DNA from: Alteromonadaceae bacterium
Lineage (GTDB): Bacteria; Pseudomonadota; Gammaproteobacteria; Enterobacterales; Alteromonadaceae
Length of the DNA: 64,000 nt
Direction of reading: 5' to 3'
Assembly (NCBI GenBank): GCA_013373625.1
Contig: JABXHM010000018.1
Span: 1 to 64,000, forward strand
The notes under the pieces were generated by a model. The model saw only the letters and a list, made by a program, of their open reading frames with translations. It had not been told where the DNA came from and did no database searches. The position numbers were made by a program, and so were the translations under genes. Within the stretch, counting starts at the first letter, position 1. The number at the start of each line of letters is the position of its first letter. Positions 21,871-30,300 of the stretch are shown piece after piece.

Positions 21871-22872
21871 ATGAAGTTCGTTTTAATATCACTTGTACTT
21901 ACCCCGTTAATTTACCTGGCGATAGCTTTTATCCTGGTTATGTTGCCATTTAACAGGGAGCAATCTGATAAGAGCTTAGATTTTGAAGTTCTGCACACCG
22001 ACTCGCTTGTGGGGACTATTGCGAGTGAAAAGTATTACACCGCTCGTGATGGCAGCGAGATTTTCTATCGTTTTGTGCCAGGTAAAGCTAACGTAACTGT
22101 TGTACTGATCCACGGATCCGGAGCGGAAGGCAGGTATTTAGTGCCACTAGCAAAAAAACTCAATTCCTTATTGGATGTATCTGTTGTTATACCTGATCTT
22201 CGTGGTCATGGAAAATCAGCACTAGGACATAGGGGCGATACCGACTACCTGGGTCAACTCGAGCATGATCTTGAAGACTTAAAAAGAGATATTGCATTTA
22301 ATTTCCCGAAGTCAAAAATTATTGTTGGAGGGCATTCTTCTGGTGGTGGCCTGGTAGTCAGGTATGGCGGCAACAACCTTGACCAATTTGATGGCTATGT
22401 ACTGTTGGCTCCGTACTTGGGGTACAAAGCACCGACAGTTCGGCCAAACTCAGGCGGCTGGGTGCAAGTTAGAAAAGCGAGATACGCTGGACTGGCTATG
22501 CTCAATAACATTGGGTTCAAGTTCTTTAACCATTTGCCGGTGCTCTATTTTAATCGCCCAGCAGCGATTGACGACGAGTTTCAGGTAGACAGCTATTCCT
22601 TTCGAATGAACGAGTCTTTTTCACCGCGGTTTTATGTTACTGATTTAAAAGAAAACGATAGCCACATTTTAGCGATAGTAGGAGAGTTCGATGAAGCATT
22701 CTACGCTGACAAGTTTGAAAGCGTGTTTAGTGAAAACGCCCCGCTTGCTGAATTTAAAATAGTACCAAATGCAAAACATTTGGATCTGCCAGACGCGAAC
22801 GAATCCGTAGAAATAATAGTTAGTTGGCTGGATAAAAAGTTTAACAAAGCACTGCAGCCAACAAGCCGCTGA
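21871..22872 (+). CDS. Membrane-anchored alpha/beta hydrolase (serine aminopeptidase/lysophospholipase-like)
   Basis: 333 residues. An N-terminal membrane anchor (3-26) is followed by the hydrolase core: L-I-H-G-S-G (80-84), P-D-L-R-G-H-G-K-S (108-116) and the nucleophile Ser156 in G-H-S-S-G-G-G. The G-E-F-D segment probably holds the catalytic Asp and N-A-K-H-L-D the His. Likely a lipid or peptide hydrolase facing the periplasm. Its last codons overlap the R'' box (GTTTAAC). Confidence 0.85.
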   Translation: MKFVLISLVLTPLIYLAIAFILVMLPFNREQSDKSLDFEVLHTDSLVGTIASEKYYTARDGSEIFYRFVPGKANVTVVLIHGSGAEGRYLVPLAKKLNSLLDVSVVIPDLRGHGKSALGHRGDTDYLGQLEHDLEDLKRDIAFNFPKSKIIVGGHSSGGGLVVRYGGNNLDQFDGYVLLAPYLGYKAPTVRPNSGGWVQVRKARYAGLAMLNNIGFKFFNHLPVLYFNRPAAIDDEFQVDSYSFRMNESFSPRFYVTDLKENDSHILAIVGEFDEAFYADKFESVFSENAPLAEFKIVPNAKHLDLPDANESVEIIVSWLDKKFNKALQPTSR

Positions 22873-22913
22873 AAAAACCGCTTGTGCAGTGGACTTTAGC
22901 CTAAGCGTTTTGC
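22839..22913 (+). other. attC site, degenerate
   Basis: R''-like GTTTAAC (22839-22845) and R'-like GTTTTGC (22907-22913), 75 bp, with a clear stem AAAGCACTGCA/TGCAGTGGACTTT and ACAAGC/GCTTGT. Confidence 0.68.
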
Positions 22914-23053
22914 CCATTCTGCGGCTGTTTGGTTTAATGCAGACTAACTTTGAGCTAAGCTTATTTTTATTGCCTGTTTTTGCAAAGTGAGTTGCAGGTG
23001 GTGCATTAGGCCACTTCACCCGGGATGCATCAGAAAAAGTATAAACCTCAGAT

Positions 23054-23142
23054 GAATAACTGAAATAGGCAACAAAACCATGTTTACACCTTCAATTCGC
23101 TGCGCGCATTTCATTGGCACAGCAGGGCGCAAGGCGTTATAG
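23054..23142 (+). other. attC site, degenerate
   Basis: R'-like GTTATAG (23136-23142) is clear. GAATAAC (23054-23060) is the best R''. Positions 22914-23053 hold no gene and may be the rest of a gene-less cassette. Confidence 0.55.
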
Positions 23143-23157
23143 CACAGAGAGCGAAGA

Positions 23158-23601
23158 ATGAAGAAAAGACACATAAAAATAATAGCTTTCGTTACTATGC
23201 TTGTTGGGATGTTTTTTTCGTTACAATCCTTTTTGGCGGTGGAATTTGAGTTAAACCCAAATGTTTGGTTTACGGCAGATTACTATTTACAGTTTATACC
23301 TCTGTATATTTCAGTATCGTTTTTATTGTGTGGTGTGTTTGTTCTTACTGGCTACAGCCGTGTTAACTTTTATCTGGCGATGTTCGGGCACGCGACATCA
23401 GAAGAGATACTATTCAGCCTCATTGGATTGGCAACAACCCCTTTGCCATTCTATGCAATCATTATATTTTTGCCCGCCTCACTGATAGCGCTGTGGGTTG
23501 CTTATGCCAATAAGCTTCAGCAGAAGCGGGTATCTGTTGGCGAGGCGATATTTGGCATAATTTTTAGTACCGCGTTTATATTGCTTCCCAGGTATTTGTA
23601 A
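23158..23601 (+). CDS. Four-helix membrane protein, unknown function
   Basis: 147 residues with membrane segments about 8-28, 43-65, 83-112 and 123-143. ATG 23158 is preceded by GAGAGCGAAGA. No family recognised. Confidence 0.7.
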   Translation: MKKRHIKIIAFVTMLVGMFFSLQSFLAVEFELNPNVWFTADYYLQFIPLYISVSFLLCGVFVLTGYSRVNFYLAMFGHATSEEILFSLIGLATTPLPFYAIIIFLPASLIALWVAYANKLQQKRVSVGEAIFGIIFSTAFILLPRYL

Positions 23602-23738
23602 GGTGGGTAGGTAAAGCTGACATCGTTTTGTTGCAAGGTAGCAACAACTTGTCGCTAATCTTAATGTCAGCGCTTTGCACCGACATTGCGGCGCTTTCTG
23701 GTGGTTGATACAGAGCTGGATGTGCTTATAGTACCAGG

Positions 23739-23827
23739 GTATAACAAACGCCTGCGACAGCAGGGTTTATTGCTTGGTTTTCCGATATACGGTAGCTTAA
23801 TTTTACACTGCTAACTGTGCATTAAAT
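23739..23827 (+). other. attC site, degenerate R'
   Basis: R'' GTATAAC (23739-23745) fits the leading GTTATAG with one change. The R' side is CATTAAA-like (near 23820), preceded by the stem GCGACAGCAG/CTGCTAACTGTGC. The region 23608-23662 before it contains an inverted repeat AAAGCTGACAT/ATGTCAGCGCTTT. Confidence 0.55.
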
Positions 23828-23841
23828 CCTGAGGAACAATA

Positions 23842-24207
23842 ATGGATAAGCCAAAAACAGTCGAAGCATATATTGCTTCCAAATCTAAAGAAGCGCAGCA
23901 GAGGCTGGAAGAATTACGCAGGTGTTTAAGGCTGGCCGATTCAAACGCAGATGAAGCGCTAAAGTGGGGGAAACCTGCGTTTGTAAATAATGGAATACTT
24001 TACGTATACGCAGCGTTTAATAAACATATTAGTCTCCATCCAACGCCGTCGGTGATAAACGCTTTTCGTAACGAACTGAATGCGTACAGGTTATCGGATA
24101 ACACCATCCAGTTTCCTATAGAAAAATCGATTCCGAAAGACCTGATTATAAAAATGGCTGAGTTACGAGTGTTTGAGAAAAATGAAAAAGGCGTGGGTTG
24201 GAAATGA
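23842..24207 (+). CDS. DUF1801 protein
   Basis: 121 residues. The D-E-A-L-K-W-G-K-P-A-F motif and the later F-P-I-E-K-S-I-P strand-turn are typical of DUF1801. Second family member in the array after 11354; the two are too different to be a recent duplication. ATG follows CTGAGGAAC. Confidence 0.85.
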   Translation: MDKPKTVEAYIASKSKEAQQRLEELRRCLRLADSNADEALKWGKPAFVNNGILYVYAAFNKHISLHPTPSVINAFRNELNAYRLSDNTIQFPIEKSIPKDLIIKMAELRVFEKNEKGVGWK

Positions 24208-24217
24208 TTAGGCAACA

Positions 24218-24368
24218 TGCTAATAGGGCAAATACGATCAGACGCTGAAATGGTTTTATTGCGCCTTAACAACCTGTTAAAGCTGTCAGTGAGACACTTT
24301 TACCTGTCTCATATGACTCTTTAGAGTATAAACTCCTACTCGTATTGCCCTAAAGTCCAGGCGTTATA
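24218..24368 (+). other. attC site (long)
   Basis: R'' TGCTAAT (24218-24224) and R' GTTATAT (24362-24368), 151 bp, with a near-perfect outer stem AGGGCAAATACG/CGTATTGCCCT and a second inner stem TGAGACA/TGTCTCA. Confidence 0.8.
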
Positions 24369-24384
24369 TGCTCAGGAGCGAGCC

Positions 24385-24750
24385 TTGAATAAAATTAATA
24401 TTAGCCACAAGTTTGGTCTGTTTTCAGACGAATGGACACCAAAAGTATTAGCAGAAACGAATGGTCAGTTAGTAAAAATTGCGAAAGGCAGCGGTTAACT
24501 CGTTTGGCACACACATGATAACGAAGATGAATTGTTTATTGTGTTCAAAGGGCAGCTTACGATACAACTCATAAATGAAGATATTGTTCTGAATCCTGGT
24601 GAAATATATGTCGTACCGAAGGGGGTAGCACATTGTCCTAAAGCGGAGCCCGATACACATTTCATGATGACAGAACCTTCAACGACCGCTCACACAGGAG
24701 AACTTCAAAGTGAAGTTACTGTTGCATCAGTTAAGCAAGTGAGGATTTAA
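24385..24750 (+). pseudogene. Cupin-domain protein with an in-frame stop
   Basis: From TTG 24385 the frame runs 37 codons to TAA 24496-24498, then continues in the same frame to 24750. After the stop the cupin motif is complete: W-H-T-H-D-N-E-D-E-L-F-I-V-F-K-G (metal ligands His, His, Glu) and P-x-G-V-A-H-C. The family usually has G-E-F/L-V-W-H here, so a GAA to TAA change is likely. No start lies between the stop and the motif with a ribosome-binding site. It is probably inactive unless the stop is read through. Confidence 0.82.
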
Positions 24751-24798
24751 CCATTATCGAGCGGCTGCACAGAATGCATTACCGTTGTCGCTTTATGT
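24745..24798 (+). other. Possible attC, weak
   Basis: ATTTAAC (24745-24751) differs once from the expected ATATAAC. A TTTATGT at 24792-24798 could be the altered R'. The stem is poor. Confidence 0.35.
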
Positions 24799-24851
24799 TG
24801 AAAAAGGCACACATGCCCCGCCTGCCGGGGCAACAAAAACAAGGAATAAAA

Positions 24852-26408
24852 ATGAAAAACCGATTGATGGTTGGACTGGCTGCCCTGGTTTTAGCCGGAT
24901 GCGCGCAAAGCGATTCTACCGGCGGTGACGTTGTAGCAACCGAAAATGCCTGTGCGACGCTTACCGGGCTTGATTTACCGAATACCCGTATCATCAACGT
25001 CGAAGACAAACCAGCCGGCTCATTCAGCTTTGGCGCCGGTCCTACCAGTAAGACGCTAGCCTTGCCCGCGCGTTGCTATGTTGAGGGAATAAGCAATGAG
25101 CGTACTGGCGCAGACGGTAAAATCTATGGGCTTGGTTTTGCGCTTGCTATGCCTGCGGACTGGAATGGTCGCTTCCTGTTTCAAAGCGGTGGCGGTTTAA
25201 ATGGTATTGTGCACCCGCCACTTGGTGGCAGTGCCGCCGGTGACACGCCTGCTTTAGCGCGCGGTTTTGCGGTAATTTCTACCGATGGCGGACACAAAGG
25301 GCAGGGCGGTTTCGACGCATCCTTTATGGCTGACCAACAGGCTGCGCTCGATTTTACCGGCCAGTCCGTAGCCACGGTAACTGAAGTGGGTAAGGCGATC
25401 GTAAATGCTTATTATGGGCAGGCGGCACATCATACCTATATTTCCGGCTGCTCCACTGGTGGGCGCGAGAGTATGCTGGCTGCACAGCGCTACCCCATGC
25501 TCTTCGACGGTGCCGTGGTTGGCGCACCGGCCATGCGTACCGGCAACTCGAATTTCGCTCTGCGCAAGGCAGTGGTGGCCTTTAACCAGGTAGCACCGCT
25601 CGATGAGGAAGGCAATCCACAGATCGCTCGTGCGTTCTCTGCGCGCGAACGTCGCGCAGTGCATGACGGACTGTTGGCACAGTGCGATGGTCTGGATGGC
25701 CTTGAAGACGGCGTGGTTGCTAATGTTCGTGGTTGCAACTTCGATCCCAGTTTGCTTGTGTGCAACGAAGAGAATAATGATTCGTGTATCTCACAGGCCC
25801 AGGCAGACGCCATCGACGAGGCCTTTGCACCGCTGGTTAACAGCACCGGTTACGAAATTTATCCGGCTTTTCCCGTCGATACTGGCATGATAGAGGGGGG
25901 GATGACATATATTCCAGGTGAGAGGTTCTTTTCGCCCGGCGCCAGTGCCCAGCAGACCGAAATCGATATCGATGCCGAAGATGCCCGGCTGCGCAATGAC
26001 CCAATGCAGGCGCGCACTGACAGTTACGGCTGGACTAACTTTGCTACCTTTCTCAATCGCGGCGGTAAGATCTTGTTCTATCATGGCGTCAGCGACGCCT
26101 GGTTCTCGGCCTACGACACGCTCGGGTTTTATCAACGGGCCAGCGAAGCTAATGAAGGCTGGAGTCATGCCAGCCGTTACTATCACGTACCGGGCATGGG
26201 CCATTGCGCCGGTGGGGCCAATACCTTCGATTCGTTTGACCTGCTGAGCGCGGTAGTTGACTGGGTGGAAAACGGTGAAGCACCAGCAGACATCATCGCC
26301 TCGCGGACTAACCCTGAGCCCGCCAGCCGCAAGCTTTGTGCTTATCCGACACATCCGCATTATACCGGCGGCGACGTGACCTCAGCCGATAGTTTTGAGT
26401 GTCGATAG
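24852..26408 (+). CDS. Tannase/feruloyl esterase-family lipoprotein
   Basis: 518 residues. A lipobox L-A-G-C gives Cys17 as lipid anchor. The catalytic serine lies in I-S-G-C-S-T-G-G-R-E-S (the C-S-T-G-G pentapeptide of the tannase family, whose Cys pairs with a Cys next to the His). The late H-V-P-G-M-G-H-C-A-G-G segment holds the catalytic His and that second Cys. It should hydrolyse aromatic esters such as feruloyl or galloyl esters at the cell surface. The gene is GC-richer than its neighbours and long for a cassette. ATG 24852 follows AAGGAATA. Confidence 0.9.
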   Translation: MKNRLMVGLAALVLAGCAQSDSTGGDVVATENACATLTGLDLPNTRIINVEDKPAGSFSFGAGPTSKTLALPARCYVEGISNERTGADGKIYGLGFALAMPADWNGRFLFQSGGGLNGIVHPPLGGSAAGDTPALARGFAVISTDGGHKGQGGFDASFMADQQAALDFTGQSVATVTEVGKAIVNAYYGQAAHHTYISGCSTGGRESMLAAQRYPMLFDGAVVGAPAMRTGNSNFALRKAVVAFNQVAPLDEEGNPQIARAFSARERRAVHDGLLAQCDGLDGLEDGVVANVRGCNFDPSLLVCNEENNDSCISQAQADAIDEAFAPLVNSTGYEIYPAFPVDTGMIEGGMTYIPGERFFSPGASAQQTEIDIDAEDARLRNDPMQARTDSYGWTNFATFLNRGGKILFYHGVSDAWFSAYDTLGFYQRASEANEGWSHASRYYHVPGMGHCAGGANTFDSFDLLSAVVDWVENGEAPADIIASRTNPEPASRKLCAYPTHPHYTGGDVTSADSFECR

Positions 26409-26409
26409 T

Positions 26410-26515
26410 GCATGATGTTTAAGCTTTGCAGGTTGCGTTCAGCGTGGATGGAGTCAGACTCTCTTTACCAACGCGTCAGCGCCGTCGCCAATACCCTGCA
26501 TAGCTTCAGTTATGC
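26410..26515 (+). other. attC site, degenerate R''
   Basis: GCATGAT (26410-26416) and R' GTTATGC (26509-26515), 106 bp, with the outer stem AAGCTTTGCAGG/CCCTGCATAGCTT. This marks the tannase gene as a cassette. Confidence 0.68.
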
Positions 26516-26547
26516 AAAAGTTTCGTATTAAAAAGGAGTTTTAAACA

Positions 26548-26874
26548 TTGAGAACATTATTACTTGCGCTGTCCGCACTGCTTTGTTGCTCTTGCGCTAC
26601 CGTTAAAACTATCTCTCCTGAAAACAATCATGTGGTGATTGAGCATCGCGGTAAGAAAAGCTATTGCGAGGAAATTCCGCGTGTTTACAGTGGGATTTCC
26701 TATAATATTTGTCTGTTATATGGTGAACCAAGTCAAAGAGAAAATGTAGGCGGCGGTATTAATTATGTACCCTGGTTTGTTTTTGACTCTGCTTTCTCTG
26801 TTGTAGCAGACACCATTGTTATTCCGTACACCCTTGTAGCGCAATCGACTAAAGGCAATATTAAGGTCAATTAA
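26548..26874 (+). CDS. YceK/YidQ-family lipoprotein
   Basis: 108 residues from TTG 26548 (after AAAAAGGAG). Lipobox-like C-S-C-A near residue 14-17. The P-R-V-Y-S-G segment, and the C-terminal D-x-x-F-S-x-x-A-D-T-I-V-I-P-Y-T-L, are hallmarks of the YceK/YidQ (DUF1375) lipoproteins found in the envelope. Function unknown. Confidence 0.85.
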   Translation: MRTLLLALSALLCCSCATVKTISPENNHVVIEHRGKKSYCEEIPRVYSGISYNICLLYGEPSQRENVGGGINYVPWFVFDSAFSVVADTIVIPYTLVAQSTKGNIKVN

Positions 26875-26969
26875 TGCGGTTTATTAAGTATACAGGGGCG
26901 TGACTTTAGCGCGGATATATGACCCAAAGAGACACGTAAAATACATGATGGCCATTCTCAGGCGCTGGT

Positions 26970-27022
26970 AAGCAACAAACACGCAGGGCGATTCATGAAA
27001 TCCCTGTGCGCAAACGTTATGT
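26970..27022 (+). other. attC site (minimal), degenerate R''
   Basis: AAGCAAC (26970-26976) and R' GTTATGT (27016-27022), 53 bp, with the stem CGCAGGG/CCCTGTGCG. Confidence 0.62.
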
Positions 27023-27055
27023 CGCTTAACGTTAACTCATATAATAAGGATAGTT

Positions 27056-27634
27056 ATGCAGGATGATATAGTAGATTTCCCGGCTGATTATAAGAATATT
27101 GAACGTGACACCCTGGAGCTGGGCTTTGCGCAATCTTCTGACGGAAAAATCGGACAATTTCTGAAAGTACTGTGTGGCAGCAAAGTCGAAGGTAGATTTT
27201 TGGAGCTTGGAACCGGCTCGGGCCTCAGCACCTCCTGGATGTTACAAGGTATGGATGAAAAATCGACTCTTTTATCCGTTGAAAATGACGACGGCGTGTT
27301 ATCGATAGCCAGAAAACACCTGGGTAGCGATCCGCGGGTTGAGTTTATTTGTGACAACGGTGAGAGGGTTATATCACGCCTTGAAGCGGCTTCTTTTGAT
27401 CTCATATTTGCTGATACATGGCCTGGAAAATATAATCATTTGGAAGAAACCCTCAGCTTACTTAAAGTGGGTGGATTCTATGTTATCGACGACATGCTGG
27501 CTCAGGACAACTGGCCCGACGGGCATGATAAAAAAGCGGCTGAGTTATTGAAAACCCTGGCGCTACATGAGCAACTCAAACTAGTGAAAATGTGCTGGTC
27601 AACAGGCATAGTGCTCGCTGTTAAACATGCCTGA
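27056..27634 (+). CDS. SAM-dependent methyltransferase (O-methyltransferase-like)
   Basis: 192 residues. Motif I is F-L-E-L-G-T-G-S-G-L-S-T-S, the ribose-binding acidic position is in L-S-V-E-N-D-D, and F-D-L-I-F-A-D-T-W-P-G-K-Y then a G-G-F-Y-V-I-D-D strand follow, as in class I O-methyltransferases. The substrate is unknown. ATG follows ATAAGGATAG. Confidence 0.88.
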   Translation: MQDDIVDFPADYKNIERDTLELGFAQSSDGKIGQFLKVLCGSKVEGRFLELGTGSGLSTSWMLQGMDEKSTLLSVENDDGVLSIARKHLGSDPRVEFICDNGERVISRLEAASFDLIFADTWPGKYNHLEETLSLLKVGGFYVIDDMLAQDNWPDGHDKKAAELLKTLALHEQLKLVKMCWSTGIVLAVKHA

Positions 27635-27680
27635 CACGATACTTAAGCTAAGAGTTCACTGTCAGGGTTAAAGGTATGAA

Positions 27681-28103
27681 ATGTCGGCATATAACATTGT
27701 ATTAAAAGAGCAAGCGCCAACCGTATTAGAGTTCGCTTCAATCAGAACATCTGTTGGTTGGTTAAATCCTGAATTGCCCGCCTTGCAAGCGAGCATGAAT
27801 GCGTCTTTATATTGGGTTTCGGCATATCTGGATGGTCAGATAGTCGGTACCGGCCGGGTTATCGGTGATGGGGCAATGTATTATTATGTCCAGGATGTCA
27901 TTGTGCACTGCAACCACCAAAAACGTGGTTTAGGCTCTCAAATCATGCAATCAATTAATCAGTACCTTACGTTAAATTGCCAGGCAGGCTCAACCATAGG
28001 TTTATTCGCCGCTCAGGGTAAAGAAAATTTCTATGAGAATTTTGGGTTTGTATCCCGTGACGGTCAAAAGCTTGGCCTGGGTATGTGCAGGTTTTTACCC
28101 TAA
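27681..28103 (+). CDS. GNAT N-acetyltransferase
   Basis: 140 residues. V-Q-D-V-I-V-H-C-N-H-Q-K-R-G-L-G-S-Q-I-M matches GNAT motif A (Q-K-R-G-L-G) and F-Y-E-N-F-G-F ends the fold. Closest in style to small YjaB/ElaA-like acetyltransferases. It follows the methyltransferase by 46 bp, with only a short hairpin (GCCTGAC...GTCAGG) in between. This could be a collapsed attC or one two-gene cassette. Confidence 0.87.
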   Translation: MSAYNIVLKEQAPTVLEFASIRTSVGWLNPELPALQASMNASLYWVSAYLDGQIVGTGRVIGDGAMYYYVQDVIVHCNHQKRGLGSQIMQSINQYLTLNCQAGSTIGLFAAQGKENFYENFGFVSRDGQKLGLGMCRFLP

Positions 28104-28829
28104 TAAAGGTATTTTTAAGGACATTACGGTGCTCAGGGTGAGTTTAGCTTGTATTTGTTCACTTTATCGTTTGTTGCTATTGCGGATTCCTCAATCAATG
28201 AAGCACTATATCAACTGTATATCGCCGAACAGTCAGACCGAAAAAATGGCGAATAGGCTGACACGAAGAGCAGCGCAATTAAATTCCAACTTAATTAGAC
28301 GCTAAATGGTTGGTCTGCGCCGCCGAAGATAGATGTTTGCATAGCATAGGTAAGCCACAAATTGGGGGCTCTATACTTAGGACCCTAGGGCAGTGTAACG
28401 ATACAGCCCAATGCTAAAACTGACGAGCAAAGAATTTAAAATGGGGTTCGAGCTTTAGCGCAACAAAAGCAATATTTAATAAGTCTTAATGAATAAACTT
28501 GCTGCGAAACATCTACTTTGAAGGCACTTTTTAAGCGCAAAATCTTCGACTTGAAGGCGTTAAACAGTAAGCATCAATATAACGTAATAACCTCTGTCTT
28601 TGTGTCGACATCACATGCCTTAGATTGTGTTTGTGTACACGTTAAACATTTGGAGGGCAGCCCTGTTATTGTTATACATTGATGTGAAAAGGGCGGGCAC
28701 GAAGTTGTAAAGGTGTTTAAAAATGGTGGCAAGTTACCTGAAATAATGACAGGTCATTATAAGGTGATGTAATGTTTTACCTGGCCACGTGCCTTAACCG
28801 GAATTATTTCTAATCAAACGGAGACTGAT
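28104..28829 (+). other. Gene-poor stretch near the end of the array
   Basis: About 700 bp without a convincing gene. A start-less 45-codon frame (about 28121-28256) may be a gene remnant. An attC-like pair lies at 28577-28677. The rest is unstructured; I see no RNA gene. Confidence 0.45.
28577..28677 (+). other. Possible last attC
   Basis: ATATAAC (28577-28583) and GTTATAC (28671-28677), 101 bp, with the inner complementary arms CGTAATAAC/GTTATTG. Confidence 0.5.
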
Positions 28830-29231
28830 ATGAAAAGTGAACAGCTGAGTCAGGAGCAACTCAGTATTCTGGCCGGGCTTCCTAAGGGCGAGCCTATCGT
28901 GATGCTGAATTTGTTGAGATTTCGAGCCACAGCGCAATCCCCGCAAACTGATGAAGCCTTAAGCGGCGCTGAGGCATACGAGCGCTACTCGAAGATTGCC
29001 CGGCCAGCGCTTGCCCGGGTAGGGGCTTCACTGGTATTCATGGGAAAGCCGTCATTACCATTGGTCGGGCCTGGCGATGAGCGCTGGGATCTTATGTTTT
29101 TAATTAAATATCCTTCTGTAGAGGCCTTTGCTTCGATGGTTTCAGCACCAGAGTACCAGGCAGCATTAGAGCACCGTACAGCTGCGCTGGAAGATTCCCG
29201 GCTTACGCCAATAATCCCGACCTTAGAATAA
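28830..29231 (+). CDS. DUF1330-family protein
   Basis: 133 residues of the dimeric ferredoxin-like DUF1330 type: P-I-V-M-L-N-L-L-R-F in the first strand, then the conserved G-A-E-A-Y-E-R-Y, then W-D-L-M-F-L-I-K-Y-P and an A-P-E-Y motif. The reaction is unknown. ATG follows ACGGAGACTG. Confidence 0.88.
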   Translation: MKSEQLSQEQLSILAGLPKGEPIVMLNLLRFRATAQSPQTDEALSGAEAYERYSKIARPALARVGASLVFMGKPSLPLVGPGDERWDLMFLIKYPSVEAFASMVSAPEYQAALEHRTAALEDSRLTPIIPTLE

Positions 29232-29317
29232 GGGTGGTACCCAGCAGTTTAATTGTGAAGTAATGACACTTTGTCTTACATTGAATCAAGTGAGTACAAA
29301 TCGGTAGTTGGTGCGTT

Positions 29318-29869
29318 ATGTCGCAGAGTGAAGTAGATAAGGTTGTAGCGTTAATCAAGCGCGATCCTATGCGAACTGAGGCGCTGAATTGGGTGTATAA
29401 GCTAAAATTACCCCAGTGTTATATTGCAGCAGGCTTTGTTCGAAATTTGGTTTGGGACTCGCTGCACAATATAACACCTGCGACGCCACTGAATGACGCG
29501 GATGTGATCTACTTTGACCCTACTGAGTCAGATATTGATGCTTGCGCTAAATACGAGGCACAGCTAAGTCATTCAATGCCGCAGTTACGCTGGCAGGTGC
29601 GCAATCAGGCGACTATGCACATTCGTAATGGTGACGAACCTTATAAAAGTACTGTGCATGCTATGAGTTACTGGCCCGAAAAAGAAACCGCAGTCGCAGT
29701 TCGTCAAACCAGTGTTAATCAATACCAGGTTGCAGCAGCATTCGGTCTTGAATGCTTATTTAATTTCAGTATCACTCATAACCCCAAGCGGTCACGAGCA
29801 ATATTTGATCACCGGGTAAATTGCAAAGGGTGGTTGTCTCGGTGGCCGTCTCTAAACGTTGCGATATAG
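29318..29869 (+). CDS. NTP_transf_6-family nucleotidyltransferase-like protein
   Basis: 183 residues. The family pattern (DUF925) is present: A-A-G-F-V-R-N-L-V-W-D near the N-terminus, N-D-A-D-V-I-Y-F-D with the metal-binding acidic pair, and W-Q-V-R-N-Q-A-x-M-H-x-R-N. The substrate is unknown. The ATG lies inside a GTTATGT box (29315-29321) that may be a leftover R'. Confidence 0.87.
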   Translation: MSQSEVDKVVALIKRDPMRTEALNWVYKLKLPQCYIAAGFVRNLVWDSLHNITPATPLNDADVIYFDPTESDIDACAKYEAQLSHSMPQLRWQVRNQATMHIRNGDEPYKSTVHAMSYWPEKETAVAVRQTSVNQYQVAAAFGLECLFNFSITHNPKRSRAIFDHRVNCKGWLSRWPSLNVAI

Positions 29870-29925
29870 CTTTGTTTAATACTCTTTTAAGGGCAAGAGA
29901 AGTACAGTAAACGTAAAGCGCTTTT

Positions 29926-29932
29926 GTTAGGC
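29926..29932 (+). other. Orphan R'-like box
   Basis: GTTAGGC after an AAAGCGCTTT palindrome, in the gap before the next small gene. No clear R'' is found. Confidence 0.35.
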
Positions 29933-29968
29933 AACCGAAGTCAATTTTTAGCTATCAGGAAGGTGTCA

Positions 29969-30178
29969 ATGATTAACAGTAATGACAACACCAGGTTACC
30001 AGCCAATATCCGTCTGATCATTGGTATTGCAAGCGTTCCCTCTTTACTGCTTGCAGTAATGCTGATTATCTCTTTATACGAAGATGGTTTAAACGGTATT
30101 AGTGCTTTTGAAATTATCTATGCCATAGTGGGTTTTATCGGCATCTATATTGCCATAACGGGAAGACGGCTGTTTTAA
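29969..30178 (+). CDS. Small two-helix membrane protein, unknown function
   Basis: 69 residues, membrane segments about 13-32 and 45-64. ATG 29969 follows CAGGAAGGTG. An in-frame TTG at 29924 lies in the R'-like box and is rejected. Confidence 0.6.
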   Translation: MINSNDNTRLPANIRLIIGIASVPSLLLAVMLIISLYEDGLNGISAFEIIYAIVGFIGIYIAITGRRLF

Positions 30179-30300
30179 TGTAAACAGGCTATTAAAGCCG
30201 GGGTAGCGACACTGAAAATTACATTACCGTGGCAATGCCGGGTGAATATCATGCGATGATAACCAGTTAATGGTAATCGAGTTCAGGGACTTGTAGCGGT

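Larger units (their letters stand above)
1..28829 (+). mobile_element. Integron gene-cassette array (integrase outside window, to the left)
   Basis: About 40 short + strand cassettes are separated by attC-like sites. Each site has an R'' box (RYYYAAC), an imperfect palindrome and an R' box (GTTRRRY). In intact cassettes R'' is the reverse complement of the R' box in front of the same cassette. The R''-to-R' order on the + strand places attI and the integrase left of position 1. No integrase gene is visible. attC sequence and length vary strongly, as in sedentary chromosomal integrons with mixed cassette origin. The right limit is uncertain: recognisable attCs stop near 28.7 kb, but cassette-like genes continue to 36.2 kb. 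Confidence 0.9.

Noticed and set aside
23608-23662. Inverted repeat AAAGCTGACAT/ATGTCAGCGCTTT as a terminator
   Set aside because: The loop is over 25 bases and no T-run follows. It is more likely an attC relic.
25181-26360. Several long minus-strand frames under the tannase gene
   Set aside because: Long antisense frames are expected opposite a GC-rich gene. The + strand has full tannase motifs.
1-28829. CRISPR array as an explanation of the repeats
   Set aside because: Repeats are 55-150 bp imperfect palindromes with variable sequence, separated by genes, not short identical repeats with unique spacers.
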